A stretch of DNA of 64,000 bases from Pyropia haitanensis (lineage: Eukaryota; Rhodophyta; Bangiophyceae; Bangiales; Bangiaceae). The translations under genes were made by a program, and so were the position numbers. The notes under the pieces are model-generated. The model saw only the letters and a list, made by a program, of their open reading frames with translations, searched no databases and had not been told where the DNA came from. The DNA lies in assembly GCA_008729055.1 (NCBI GenBank), contig SDUX01000002.1, positions 810,496 to 874,495 on the forward strand. The letters run 5' to 3'. Below are positions 1 to 11,924 of this stretch, one piece after another; within the stretch, counting starts at the first letter, position 1, and each line of letters opens with the position of its first letter.

Positions 1-1
1 C

Positions 2-1145
2 GACGTGACCAGAGGGGGGGACGCCGCGGCTGGCCACCCCGCCGCCGCCGCCGCCGCCGCCTCTGCCTTTGTGCTGTGCTATGACGCGGACAGCTCGCGG
101 CGGGTGTGGGCGCGGCAGTGGGTGCCGCCGGCGGGCGGCGGCCACCACAGCTGGAACGCGGTCACGGCGGGGGCGGACGGGGAGGTGTGGGTGGCGGGGC
201 ACTCGGGCGCGGGGCTGTTTGCGTCGGCCGCCGACGCGGCGGCAGCCGCCGACGGCGGCGGCCGGCCGCCGCCCGTGGCGGTGGTGGTGGCGCGCCTCGA
301 CGGCGCGACGGGCGCGACGCTCCAGGCGGGCTCGGTGGTGCACCCGGCGGGCGCGGACGCGAGCGCGGTGGGGGTGGCCCTCACCCCAGACGGCGTCGTC
401 GTGGCCGCCCAGACGCGGTCGGCGGCGGCGGGGGTGGCCGCGGGCGCGCCCACTGTCGTGGTGGAGGACCTGCTGCTGGTGCGGCTCGCGCTCGACGAGC
501 GGCTGGGGAGCGGCGGCGGCAGCGGCAGCGGTGGCGGCGGCGGCGACTACCCGCCGGCGCTGCGCGCGACGGGGGTGCGGGTGGTGTCGACGGCCAGCCG
601 GTACTATGTGCGGGGCGTGGCGGCGGGCCCCCCCGGCAGTGGCCTCGTCTACGTGGTGGGCTCGGAGCACCGCGCCGAGGCGACCGCCCACGACGTGTCG
701 GTGCGTGCCTACACCACCGCGGGCCTCGACGACGGGCCGCTGACGCTGGTGCACGACACCGCAGCGGGCGGCCGCGGCGGCCGCGACGGCGGCGACGAGA
801 CGGCCACGTCCGTGGCGGTACTCCCGGGCGGCCGCCTCGTCGTGGGCGGCGCGGTCAAGGCGGTGGGCGGGCCGACCGGCGGCGCGGCGGTTGTCGTCAC
901 GCCCAGTGTGTGGGTGGTGGACCCAGACACGGGCGGCCTCGTCCGGTTTACGACCGCCGCCGCCGCGGCGGGTGCCGGCGGCTGGGCGGAAGTGACGGCC
1001 GTGGCGGTCGACGCGGACGGGGACGTGGTCGTGGCGGGCTACGTCAATGCCGGCCGCGAGACGGACGTGCTGGCGGGGCTCCTCGGCCTTCCCACGGCGG
1101 TCAAGGCGCCGGCCACCGCGGGCGGCGGGCGGCTCCCGACAGGGA

Positions 1146-1179
<34 letters not shown>

Positions 1180-1534
1180 GGGTGCCCCCCCCGCGGGCAG
1201 CCTGTTTGTGTCTGGCACCGATGGGTTGGGCGGCGGCGGCGACACCCTGGCGGCGGGCGGCGGCGGTGGCGGCGGCGGCGGCGGCGGCACGAGCCCCGCG
1301 ACCGACCGCGCGTACCGGGTGGCGGTGTGGGCGGCGGTGGGCGCGGCGGCGGCGCTGGGCGTGGCGGCCGCGGCCAGCTGCGCGCTCAAGGTGCGCCGCG
1401 ACCGGGCGTACGTGCCGGCGGCGGGGCTGGCCAAGCTGCCGGGGGGGGCGGGGCTGCTGTCGCCAAAGGGGTCGCGCGCTGGCGGCGGCCGCGGCGCGTA
1501 CCGCGAGCTGTACGACGGGGTGGACGTGGACTGA
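2..1534 (+). CDS. Membrane-anchored beta-propeller-like protein, 5' partial
   Basis: The frame is open from the first bases of the window, so the true start lies upstream. The visible part is about 510 residues. It holds repeated blades of the SBBP/WD-like kind, with patterns such as VDADGDVVVAGYV near residue 340, each resembling the 'D-GN-Y-V-AG' strand of a propeller blade. A Gly-rich linker follows. A single hydrophobic segment near nt 1318-1383 (VAVWAAVGAAAALGVAAAA) is followed by a short basic tail, KVRRDR, which suggests a type I membrane protein with an outside propeller and a roughly 50-residue cytosolic tail. The stop is TGA at 1532. Blade identity is inferred from pattern only; a secreted or surface-adhesion role would be a guess. 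The frame is supported by even composition and strong GC at third positions. Confidence 0.6.
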
Positions 1535-2174
1535 GGGGGTCGAGAGGGGGGGCGGAGGGGAACAGCGGCGCGGAGTTGGGGCGGAGTTGACCCGGGACGG
1601 GGAAGGGGGGGTTGGTTACGTGCCACACGCTGCGGGAGCGTCCACCCCAAGGACTGTCTGGGGGTGTGGCGCCACGACCGGGTCGGCCCTGCGCACCGGC
1701 GCATTGTTTTTCCCTTGTGCAGAGGCTTTCTCTATCTGTGCGTCTACTGCCGTGCTGCCCTCTCGACCCCCACGATCCCAACGGGCTTCTTTGCGGAGGC
1801 TTCCCCCTCTCCTCGCCCCCTATCCCCCCCCCCCCCGACAGCGCGGGACGAAAAACACACGGCGCCGCCCCTGGCGTTCCCCGACGCGGCGGTGGCACCC
1901 CCCCCCCCAAGTCGCCCCGGCGACCGTGCGGTGGCCACTCGGTCACAGCGGGCCATCCCACACCCGGCACCATCGCCAGGGGCCGCGGGGGCAGCCGCTG
2001 CGGAAGGTGGCGGCCGCCGCGGACACGCATCGGACGGGGCACCGACGCGGTACGCCCCTCGCTTTGCGCCGCGGGAGAGGCCGCGCAGCGTCGCAAAGCT
2101 GGCGGGACCCTCCGCCGCCGACACCCCCCCGCCCCGGCCCCGCCGCGTGCGCCACGCCGCTGCCGCCACCGCAC

Positions 2175-2223
<49 letters not shown>

Positions 2224-2989
2224 TTCCAGCCACCGTTGCCACTCTTGTCGTCGCGGCGAGCGCCGCCCGCGGCACGCGCGCCCCTCCGCCAGTCGCAGCC
2301 GCCGCGACACCGCCACACGCCGCCGCTACTCCTCCGCTCGGCTAGCGGCGGCAGCCACCGGGGCCAGCGCCACCGCCTGCCCCAACACCCGTCCCCCGTC
2401 CTGCCCCGCGCCCCCCCCCCCCGGCCCTCCATGGCAGTTTGTGAGGGTTCCCGTCCAGGCTATCGACCGACCGCGGCAGCCAAAACGAGTCAACCTCTGC
2501 GCGAAGGCCACCCTCGCGCACGGGGGAGCGCCGCCCACGCCGCCGAGCGCCGCCGGGAAAAGACACTTGTGGGATGTGGGGGGGCGCAAGGCGGGGGGAC
2601 ATGGAGCCCCAAGGCCGGCCGCCCACCCCGTCCCACGGTAGGGGGACGACGCCAACCGCACCAACCGGCGCCGCCGCTCCGGATGGGTGCGTGCCAGGAG
2701 ATGCCGCTGCCGCCGTTGTGGCCGCCGCCCCGGCTTTGCCGTGCCGGCCGGCCACCCGCCATCGCCCCCGCCTTCACGCCGGCCGACCCGGGGCTGCCTC
2801 GACCAAACGCCACGGGATGCCCCCGCAAAGACTGACTCGCAACCAACCCGGCAACGGCCAAAGAGCCCGAGCGGTGCCAGGCCCCTTGCGTTGTCCCCCT
2901 ACAGGCATGCTCGCGGTGGCAGCCACCCATTTCCCTCTCCCCCCCCCCTCCCCCGCTCAACCATCCGCCCGCGCCCCCCCAACCTCATC
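1535..2989. other. Intergenic, low complexity
   Basis: No convincing gene. It lies between the ends of two convergent genes. It contains a GCC trinucleotide tract around 2176-2222 and several C runs. The long frames on both strands are Arg/Pro/Ala-rich shadows of the base composition. Confidence 0.6.
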
Positions 2990-3799
2990 TCACTGCTGCG
3001 GCGGCTCCACCTTCCCCACGTAGCCCATCGGCGCCTGGTGCCCAATGTCAATGATCTCCCCGTTGATCATGCTCGCGCCGTCGCTGAGGAGGAACGCAAC
3101 GAGCCCGGCAATGTCGGCCGGCCGCAGGATGCGGCCGAGGACGCTCGCCCGGTCGGCGGTGGCCACCCAGTCCGCCGGCCGGCCGTGCCACGGCCCCGTC
3201 ATGGCCGCGTGCTCGCCCTCCGTAACAATCTGGTCGGGCGCGACGCCGTTGCACCGCACGCCCGCCGCCGCGTACGCGCCCGCAATGTTGCGCGTCAGCG
3301 TGTCGAGGGCGCCCTTGGACGCCGAGTAGCCCGCGAGGAAGGCGGCGCCGCCGCGGGACGCGGACGAGCTCACATTCACAATCCGCCCCCGCTCGTACCC
3401 GTCCGCCGCCCACCGGCGGATGGCGCCCTGCGCGAGGAGGAAGGGCGCGGTAAAGTTGACGGCGAGCGAGCGCTCCAGCTCCGCCCGCGGCGTCGACGCG
3501 ACGGTGCCACGGGCGGTGTCGCCGGCGGCGTTGACGAGGCAGGTGATGGCCGCCGCGTCGGCGGCGCGGACGACCGCCTCCACGTCGGCGGGGACGGCCA
3601 GGTCGGCGGGGAGGAAGGTGACGTCCATGGCGGGGTGGGCGGCGCGGAGGGCGGCCGCGACGGCGGTGCCGCGGGGGAGGGAGCGGGCGGTGAGGAGGAG
3701 GGTGGCGGCGCCTTCGGCGGCGAGGGTGTGCGCAATGCCGGCGCCGAGGCCCTGGCTGGCGCCCGTGATGAGGATGCGCTGGCCGTCGACGAGGCCCAT
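2990..3799 (-). CDS. Short-chain dehydrogenase/reductase (SDR)
   Basis: A 269-residue classical SDR that would use NAD(P)H to interconvert a carbonyl and an alcohol on an unknown substrate. The cofactor motif TGASQGLG is at residues 12-19 (TGxxxGxG), NAAG at 90-93, the catalytic Ser within NVSSSAS (about 144), and the YSASK catalytic Tyr/Lys at 158 and 162. The tail resembles the usual 'NGEIIDIGH' end of the family. The ATG at 3799 is chosen because upstream in-frame codons are non-ATG and it sits directly before the first beta strand. The usual PG after the Asn of the C-terminal region reads NGVAPD, so the glycine is replaced by Asp. It is single-exon with no homopolymer break. FabG-like or secondary-metabolism reductases are both possible; the fold is certain, the substrate is not. 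Confidence 0.92.
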   Translation of the reverse strand: MGLVDGQRILITGASQGLGAGIAHTLAAEGAATLLLTARSLPRGTAVAAALRAAHPAMDVTFLPADLAVPADVEAVVRAADAAAITCLVNAAGDTARGTVASTPRAELERSLAVNFTAPFLLAQGAIRRWAADGYERGRIVNVSSSASRGGAAFLAGYSASKGALDTLTRNIAGAYAAAGVRCNGVAPDQIVTEGEHAAMTGPWHGRPADWVATADRASVLGRILRPADIAGLVAFLLSDGASMINGEIIDIGHQAPMGYVGKVEPPQQ

Positions 3800-4245
3800 G
3801 GTCGTGGAAGGGAGGAGGAGGTTGAGGACGGAGGGGAGGGGCGGGCAACGGACGGAGGCTGTCGTTGACAATGCAATGAGGGGAACGGGAGAGAAAGAGA
3901 GGTGAGGGCGGCAGGGTCCACAAAGAAAGTGCCGAGGGGGGATGGCAGTTTTACGGGCGCGAGCCGAGCGCCGCGGCGGTGGTCGTGGTCGGGTGACCTC
4001 GGTCGAGCACCGCGAAATGAAGATTGTATAAAGCTCATGACGAAGAAGTTTTCACTGATAGGTGCTGTTTGTGCTGGCAAGGTCAAAAGTCTGTGATTTT
4101 AAGTCGAATCTTTACTCAGATGGATTTGCATGGTTTCCGAGGCGCCTGCTACAGGGAAACAGCGCCGCTCTTCAAGACGCAATGGGCGAGAACGAAGCGC
4201 AGTGGGCAAAAAACCGGTACGTCGCCCCCCCCCCCCCCCCCTCCC
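3800..4245. other. Intergenic spacer
   Basis: This spacer holds the 5' leader of the SDR gene on the right-to-left strand and the 3' end of the ABC transporter. It is AT-richer around 4020-4140. No gene was seen. Confidence 0.5.
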
Positions 4246-5541
4246 TCATACGCTGCGGTCAAAGCGGGGCGCCCGGAGCGTGCGGAGCGCAACGTACCCC
4301 CCCGCCCGAAACGCCACCAGCAGCCCCGCCAGGGCGCCCAGGTTGCCCCACCGGGACAGCCCGTTGACCCCCCCGTCGGGAAACTCATTGTGCGTCACCG
4401 CGCCGTACGCGTAGTGGACAAAGGAGAGCCAGCGGAGCCAGCCGAGCCAGTCGGGGATCCGCGCGCCGTCGATAAAGAACCCCCCAAACAGGAGGCTGAC
4501 AATGACCGCCGACGGGCAGAGCGCCACCGCCACCGCCGGCGACGGGGCGGCGATGGAGATGGACAGCGCGAGCGCCTCGGCGGCCATGGTCGTTGCCCAC
4601 AGGCTGAGGATGAAGAAGAAAAAGGCCGACGCCGACGCGCGCAGGCCGACGCACCAGTAGAGGATCACGGAGAAGAAGGTGTTGAAGAGCAGCGTCCGGG
4701 GGGCCTCACAGAGGACCTTGGAGAGGTAGTAGGTGGACGCGCGGTACGTCCCCGCGGCGCGTTCCCTGGTAACAATGGCGCGCTCCTACAAGCACGGGGG
4801 CGCAGACGGGGAGGTGCGGCGAGAGGGAAGCAAATACAACGACACAAGGAGGGGCGCGGACCCCACAAACGCAGCGAGGGTTAGGTGCCGGCTGCAAGGA
4901 CGCAGCTACTAGGTGTGACCGCCACTCGGATGAACACCAACAGGGCCTCTCACGCGCCGCCCACCAACGTACGAGAGGAAAGACAAAGATGACGGAAAAC
5001 GTGCCCAGCATGCTCTCTGGGCAGAGGGGGGAGCGGGGAACACCCAACAAACCAACAAGCCGCCCCTCCACGACACGGACAGCCACGACAAACATCAACA
5101 GTCAGTCCCCCACGGCCGCGCGTCGCAGCGATCCAACGCGCAGGGCACCCCCCCCTCACCCGCGCACCGCGACGCACGCCGCGCCGTTGCCAGCTCCGCG
5201 CGCGTCCCCCCCCCCCCCCGCCCCCCGCCCCCCCCCCCCCCAACGCACGGTTGATGAGCAGCACAAAGAGGATGCCGCGGACGGCCGCGGCGCTCGCGTC
5301 GCGGCCCTCGTTTGCCCAAATGAGCGACAGCACCACCGCAAAGACCGCCGTCTGCGCCGCCCGCGCCGCGTTGGCCCGCCGCTCCCGCACCGCCAGCCGG
5401 GCGGCGCGGCCGAGGAGGACGCGCAGCTCCGACCGCCACGGCGGGCGCCGGCGGCCCGCGACGGGGGGGGGGGGGGGGGAGGGGTTGCATCCGCCGCCAC
5501 GCCTTTGCCGGGGGGGGCCACCGCGCGGGCGCCGCCCGCGG

Positions 5542-5577
<36 letters not shown>

Positions 5578-5687
5578 AGTGGCGGCTGGTGCCGCCGGGC
5601 GCGTCGGTCGCGGCGGCGGCGGGTGCGTCCCGCTCGCCGACGGGGCGCCGCGCCGCCGCGCCGCCGCCGCCGTCGCCGCCGCCGTCG

Positions 5688-5746
<59 letters not shown>

Positions 5747-7372
5747 TCCACCACCATCGTCCGCAGGCGCCCCACCCGCCGCGGCCGGCGCACCCCCCCC
5801 CCCCTCCGCCCCCCCCCCGCCGTCCATGACGGCGTCACGCCGCCGCGGTCGTGTGCGTGGCGCGCCAGGTAGCGGATGCGCGCGGCAGCAGCGGCGGCAG
5901 CAGCGGCCGGCGCGGCGGGCGTGGCGGTGAGGTCGACCAAAAAATCCGCCGGGTTGAACCGCGGCGGACAGCGGAAGCCGAGCCGCGCCACGTGCGCGAC
6001 CGCCGCCGCGGCGGGCCCGTAGTAGGCGACCCGCCCCGCCGCGAGCAGCAGCAGCGTGTCGACCATCGCGTAGATGGCGGAGCGGGGCTGGTGGATGGTC
6101 GCCACGACGGAGCGGCCAGCGGAGGCGAGCCGCCGGAGGGTGCCCATCATGGCGAGCGCGTTGAACGCGTCGAGGCCGGTGGTGGGCTCCTACGCGGCCG
6201 CACGCACACGCAGCCAGACGGGCGGGAGCAGCAGCGGGGGAGGACCAACGACACACCACGGGGACGAGACGAGCGCGACGCGCACAGGCCGAGTGGCCAG
6301 CGGCCGACCAGAGCACAAAAAAAAAAAAAAAAAAAAAAAAAAACGGGACAAAAACGTCAGCGTCGAGGACGACCACGAGACCGCGTCGCCTCCCCACACA
6401 GGTCGCTGCAGCGCCAACACCAGCGTGGCCGAGGCGACGCTCACGCCGTCCCCACGCGCTACCCCCCCACCTCCGCTCCACCTCCCTCCCCCCCCCCCCC
6501 CCTCCCCCCGCCCCCCCCCCCCCCCCCCCCACCCCACCCTCACGCGTACGTCCAGAAACAGGATACTCGGGTCGGTCACGAGCTCCACCCCGATAGTCAC
6601 CCGCTTGCGCTCCCCCCCGCTAATCCCCCGCTCCCCCCCCCCCCACCGACGCGCGTCGCGGCGACGGCGGGCGGGAGCCCCAGCTCCGCCACCACCGCGT
6701 CCACGCGGCGGTCCACGTCGGCCGCCGCGACGGGCGGCGGCAGCCGCAGGCGCGCGCTAAACGCGAGCGTCTCCCGGACGGTGAGGGGCGCAAAGAGCGG
6801 GCTCTCCTGCGTCACGTACGCGGCGAGCTGCTTGAACGACGCGGCGTCCCGGGCGGCGCCATTCACCCGCACCGTGCCGCTGCTGGTGAGGACGCCGGGC
6901 GTGGCGGGGAGGCGGCCGGCGAGGAGGTTGAGGAGCGTCGTTTTGCCAGCACCTGCGGGGGGGGGGGGCACGGCGGGGGGGGGGGGGGGCGCACCACCAC
7001 CGCGGGACGACGCACGCGCCCCAGCACCCAGCCGGGATTGCCAACCGCAAGACACACGGTTAGCGGGTGGACGGGCGGAGCGCAAGCCGGCACACCCGCC
7101 CCTCCCCCCCCCCCCCCGGCACTCCCCCCACGGACCGCCACACCCGCCGCACACCCGCCGCCCCCCCCCCTCCCCCCCCCGACTCGACGGGTCGTCTCCT
7201 CCCCCCCCCCCCCCCCCCAGCCACCCGCCAACGCACCCGACGCGCCCATAATCGCCACCACCTGCCCCGGCCGCACCGACCCCGAGCACCCCGCCAGCAC
7301 GCGGCGGGTCCCCCCCCCCCCCCCCCCCCCCCACCCCCCCACCCATCCCGCCGCCGCCACCGCCGCCGCGGC

Positions 7373-7412
<40 letters not shown>

Positions 7413-7916
7413 CCGCCGCCGCCGCGGCGGGCGCCCCCCCCCCACCGCCACGGGCGGCGGCGTCCCCCCCACCGCCGCCGTCGGCCGGGCGGCCACCACC
7501 CCCACCCCCACCACCGTCGCCGGTGGGGGCGGCCGCGTCCCGCGCGGGGGGGGCGCCCGTTGCGGGCACCGTCACGGTTAGGTCGTGCCAGGTGAGGGAG
7601 ACGGGGGGGGGGGGGGGCGCCCGCCCGCCGCGGAGGGGGGGAGGGGGGGGAACGCCACGGGCACAAACGCGATATCGTCGGGCACGACGCCCGCCCCACC
7701 ACCGCCGCCACCGCCGCCGCCGCTGCCGCTGCCGCTGCCGCTGCCGCCGCCGCCGCCGCCGCTGCCGCTGCCGCTGCCGCCATCGTCACGGCACCTGCCG
7801 CCGCCGTCTCCGCCGGGGCCACCGTCGGGGCGCCCCCCCCCCCCCGGCGGGGCGCCACCACCCACCACCCGCCCGCCGCCAGCCGCCGCCGCCGCCGCCG
7901 CCGCCATCGGCGGCAT
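4246..7916 (-). CDS. ABCG-type (white/brown) half-transporter, six or more exons
   Basis: Half-size ABC transporter with the nucleotide-binding domain first. Read right to left: an N-terminal Ala/Gly-rich region from ATG 7916; WHDLTVTVP (about 7590); an exon ending in MGASG at 7237; an intron 6953-7236 that splits Walker A, restored as GASGAGKTTLL; exon 6550-6952 carrying the Q-loop VTQES, signature ISGGERKR and Walker B ILFLD; intron 6190-6549; an exon from 6189 with D-loop EPTTGLD and H-loop TIHQPRS; a long Ala/Pro linker; PPWRSELRVLL, the start of the membrane domain, ending at 5249; intron 5017-5248; exon 4973-5016 (SMLGTFSVIFVFPL); intron 4786-4972; and the last exon 4246-4785 starting ERAIVTRE. 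All spliced phases agree. Two frame breaks fall in G/C runs (7603-7617 and 6633-6644), each needing one more base, and the linker is also out of frame by homopolymers. Substrate unknown. The start codon is uncertain. Confidence 0.88.
6317..6343 (+). repeat. 27-bp poly-A tract in ABCG intron
   Basis: An uninterrupted A run on the plus strand, T on the transcribed strand. It lies in the 360-bp intron 6190-6549 of the transporter and may serve as or near a polypyrimidine tract. Confidence 0.8.
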
Positions 7917-8203
7917 GGCGCCACGACCGCAGCGGGCACCCCGCTCGGCGGTACCGCAGACGGCGCACGCGGGCAGACAGACGGGGGGCAGAGCGGCGGC
8001 CGGGCGGCCGGCCACGCCGCGGCCGTGACCGGCGGGGTCGGGCGCGACCGCGGCGCGGCGGGCGGGCGGCCGCGAGGGCGGCCGGGCGGGCGGGCGGGCG
8101 GGCGGGGCGGGCGGGCCAAGCTGGCCGCCCCGACGCGCGCCAGGGACCGCCGCGAAATGGGCGGCCGACCCGCGGCGGGGGGCGCGGCGGCTGCCCGCGA
8201 CGC

Positions 8204-8237
<34 letters not shown>

Positions 8238-9499
8238 CCGCCACCGCCGTGCGTGGCCGCGAGCGGCGGCGGCGGCGGCCGCCGGCGGCCGCCGCCGGCG
8301 GCGCGGCGGTGGTGACGACGGTGAGGGGGGGGGGGGGGGGGGCCGCCGCGTGCGGGGAGGGAGGACGACAGGGGGGGGGGGGGTTGTGTGCGCGTTGGGG
8401 GGGGGAAGACGCCGCCCGCGCGCGGGCGGGTGCGGGGGGAGAGCGGCGGGGTGGGGTAGAGGGGCGGCGCGGCCACCGCGGCGGCGCCGCGACGGGCGGC
8501 ACCGCCGCGCGCGGCGGCGGCCGCGCCGCGCCGTGGCGCGGGCGGCTCTAGCTAGAGCTAGCAAGGCGCCGCCCCGTTGGTCGGGGCGGCGGCGTGGGGT
8601 CCTTGCCGCTGGCGTGGGGGGGGGGGGGAGGGGGGGGGGGGGGGAGGGGCGCACCTCGCCAAGCGCGGCGCCCCCCCCCCCAACCCCCCCCCCTCGCCAG
8701 GCGCCCCCGCGGCCGGCCGCCAGCCGTTTCTTGGCACGCCCCCCCGCCGGCCGCGGCGCGCGGGAGTGGAAGGGGCGGTGCTCCCCCGGCGGGCGACGGC
8801 GGGATCCCGGCCGCCGCGCGTGACCGGCGGCGGCCACGAGGACGCGCGGCGGCCATTGGGGGAACCGCCCGCTGGGGATGGTGTCGTGACGCGCGCGTGG
8901 CCGCGCGCACGACAGGGGGGGGGGGGGGGGGGGGCTCGAGAGGGGGGGGGGGGGGGAAGAGCCGACGCGCCGTGCCGCGCGCGCGGCGGGGGAGCCGCGC
9001 GCGGCGGCCGCCGCCGCCGCGCGGGCGGGGGCCGCGGCGGCGCGCCGCGGTCGTGGCCCGGCCGGCCGCCGCCCGCTGCGGGGCGCCGCCGACGCCACCG
9101 CCGGACCGTGGCGCGGGAGCGGAAACGGCACTGGCAAGGAAAAATCCGCACGGAAACCAAGTGGAGGGGGGTTCCGGCCCGCGAGCAGAGGGGGGGGGGG
9201 GGGGGGGGGGGGGAGCGGCGGCGCGACCGCGCCCGTGCTGGGGCTGCCCCCTCCGCACAGAGACTCCCCCCCCCACACAGAGACTCCCCCCCCCGCACAG
9301 AGACTCCCCCTTCCCGCACAGAGACTCCCCCCCCCGCACAAAGACCTCCGCCCCCTCCTGGCTCGTCGTGGATGCCAACCTACTCATGCGGCCATCCCAT
9401 TCACGCGCCACGCCCCCGCTGGGGTACGTGCCTCCCCCCCCCCCCCCCACCCTCCCCCCGCACGGCGGCCGCCCGCGGCGACGCGTAGGCGGCTCCCAC
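7917..9499. other. Low-complexity spacer upstream of ABCG
   Basis: No supported gene. The segment is made of GC simple sequence and many G or C runs, and it contains the 20-bp tandem array described separately. It lies upstream of the transporter and downstream of the next minus-strand gene, so it probably holds the transporter promoter. Confidence 0.5.
9255..9346. repeat. Five-copy 20-bp tandem repeat
   Basis: The unit is GCACAGAGACTCCCCCCCC with small changes, repeated with spacings of 20, 20, 21 and 20 bp. Copy-number differences would be expected between individuals. No function is visible. Confidence 0.85.
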
Positions 9500-9590
9500 T
9501 CACGCGCCACGCCCCCGCTGGGGTAGCTCGTCCCCCCCCCCCCCCCCCTCCCCCCGCACGGCGGCCGCCCGCGGCGACGCGTAGGTGGCG
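9401..9590. repeat. Two-copy 99-bp tandem duplication across a stop codon
   Basis: Copies begin at 9401 and 9500 with TCACGCGCCACGCCCCCGCT and both end in GCGACGCGTAGG. They differ mainly in C-run length and a few bases. The left-hand copy lies beyond the stop codon of the minus-strand gene and the right-hand copy encodes its last residues, so the gene's 3' end has been duplicated in tandem. Confidence 0.85.
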
Positions 9591-11924
9591 GCAAACGCGG
9601 CGGCCCACCCCCCCCCGCCCCCCAGGCGCTCGCGCAGGAGCGCCACCGCCGCGCCGTGCGACGGGCGCTCCGCGACGCCGAGCGACGCCCAGCTCGCGCG
9701 CGGGTCAAAGAAGAGCGCGTCCGCGCCCGACGCGACCGCCGCGGCGAGCGTCAGCGCCGCCACGTCGGGTGGCTCGGCCAGCCGCCCCGCCGCGGCGGCC
9801 TCGTACAGCGCCCACCAGCCCGTCACGCCGGCGGCGGCGGCGAGCACCGCCACGTACGGGCAGGAGAGCGTCGCAAAGCTGTGCGCCTCAAACTCGCCGT
9901 CTGTGTACGGGCTGTCGCAGTGGAGGTAGACGGCGCCCGCGCCGCCGCCGCCCGCCGGCCGCGCCGCCGTCACGCCCAGGGCGGTGGCGAGGCGGTCGCC
10001 GTGGGAGGAGATGTGGAGGTAGGCGGGGCCGACGGGAAAGTCGCGCGTACACACCCCGAGCGTGACGATGAGCAGGCGGGTGCGGAGGCGGCCGGCCGCC
10101 GCGGAGCGGTCGGGGTGGCCGTCGAGGTAGGCGCGCAGCGCCGCCGACACGGCCACCGACGAGCGGCTGTACGCAAGGAGGACGAGCCGCGGCATCCGCG
10201 GCGTCGTCGTCGCGCCCGCGTCGGGCGCGGCGGCGAGCGCAATCAGCCGGCGGTACGCCGCCTTGAGGCGCGTGTCCACCACGTTAAACTTGGAGAGGGC
10301 GGACTGCAGGACGTCCCGCCAGCGCACCGGCAGCGTTACGGCGTCGCCAATGGGGGGGACGTCCGCCACGCCCGCGTCGCGCAGGGCGGCGGCGACAGCC
10401 TCCACGCCCGCCCGCACCGCGGGCGACTCGGCGGTCAGGTCGACGGTCACGTCGCCCTGGTCCAGCATCGTCCCGCAGTGCAGGTGGGCGACCGCCCAGC
10501 CCGGCCCGAGCAGCCGCGCGTAGTGGGACACGCGGTCCACCGCGGACGAGCGCTCCCACTCGACCGACTGGTGGATGGTGTTCATGCCGGGGGAGAGGAT
10601 CGCCACCTCCCCAGCGTCGTGCGCGCACGGCGTGTAGGCGGGGGCGGTAAACGCGAGCGGCCCCCGCAGCAGCGCCCACGGGTCGGGCTGCGCGAGCACC
10701 CACTCGAGGTCCACCGTGCCGCCGTCGCTGCCCGGCACGCTCACGCGGCCGTCGTGGCCCACGTCATAGTTGTACCGCATCGCCGGGGCCGACGGCAGCC
10801 GCGGGCTCGGGGTGGGCGTTTCGACCAGGTCCGCGGGGACGCCCGTGCCAAGCGCGGTGCAGAGCTGGAGGAGCGCAGACGGGCCGCCGCCCGCGGGGGG
10901 GTGGATGTGCGGCGAGACGGCCAGCCACGCGGCGGCGAGCAGCGCCCAGATCGCGTCTGCCACCGCACAGCGGATGCGGTCCCAGGCAGACCCGGGCGGG
11001 CGGGCGCCACCGGGCGGGTGGGGGCCCCCGGGGGGGTGACCACCGCCCAGTGGGGGGCACCCGTCGTCGCCACCGCCGCCGCCGCCGCCCCCACCATCCC
11101 CACCTCCACCACCGCCCCCACCGTCACCTGGGCTGCCGCCGTCTCCGGAGCCACCGCCGCCGCCGCCGTTGCCACCGGGACCACCGCCGCCTCCTGGGCC
11201 ACCCCCGCCGTCGCCGCCGCCTCCCGACCCACCTCCGTCGCCGCCGCCGCCGCCGCCACCACCATTTCCCCCACCGCCACCACCGTCGCCGCCGCCACCA
11301 TTCCCCCCCCCGCCGCCGCCGCCGCCGCCATTGCCGCCGCCACCAGGGCCACCCCCGCCGTTGCCGCCGCCTCCCGGCCCACCCCCGCCATTGCCGCCAC
11401 CACCGCCGCCGCCACCACCACCCCCCCCACCGCCACCACCGTCGCCGCCGCCACCATTCCCCCCCCGCCGCCGCCGCCGCCGCCATTGCCGCCACCACCA
11501 TCCCCCCCGCCGCCGCCGCCGCCGCCGCCATTGCCGCCGCCACCGGGGCCACCCCCGCCATTGCCGCCGCCTCCCGGCCCTCCCCCGCCGTTGCCGCCAC
11601 CACCGCCGCTGTCACCACCACCACCACCACCACCCCCGCCGCCGCCGTCACCACCACCGCCACCACCACCACCACCGCCACCGCCGTCACCACCACCGCC
11701 ACCCCCGCCGCCCCCCCCGCCCCCAGGGGGCACCTTTGGACCTGGCCCAGGCTTTGGCGGCGCGCACCAGCTCCCCCCCCCCCCCCCCAGACGGGCGCGC
11801 CATGCAGCGCACACGCGGCGGCCGCCGCCGGCGCGTGACCGCCGCACCGCGCGCACACACACGCGGGCGGGTGGCACGCGTGGTAGGCGCAGCCGCCGCG
11901 GGCGGCGGCCCAGTAGCTGGCCAT
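9500..11924 (-). CDS. Unidentified protein: Cys/His-rich N-terminus, Gly-rich linker, C-terminal domain
   Basis: Not recognised. From ATG 11924 the protein starts MASYWAAARGGCAYHACH and continues with CVCARC and CALH. The spacing Cx2H, Cx2C, Cx2H resembles a B-box-type zinc site. A roughly 250-residue glycine-rich stretch (CCACCACCGCC-type repeats, 11050-11730) follows. Then comes a well-behaved 500-residue domain, from about 11000 to 9500, with normal amino-acid mix. Its pattern LVLLAYSRSSVAVSAAL near 10150-10190 looks like a nucleophile elbow, and HISSHGDRLATALG could be the following acid region, so an alpha/beta-hydrolase fold is possible. The frame change between the two ends is net two bases and falls in C runs of the glycine-rich part. 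The stop lies in a tandem duplication. The C-terminal domain is certainly coding; joining it to the Cys-rich start is an inference. Confidence 0.5.

Noticed and set aside
5..9341. Many overlapping long open frames on both strands rich in Arg, Pro, Gly or Ala
   Set aside because: At this GC content stop codons are rare, so such frames arise by composition. Only frames with conserved motifs or natural residue mix were kept.
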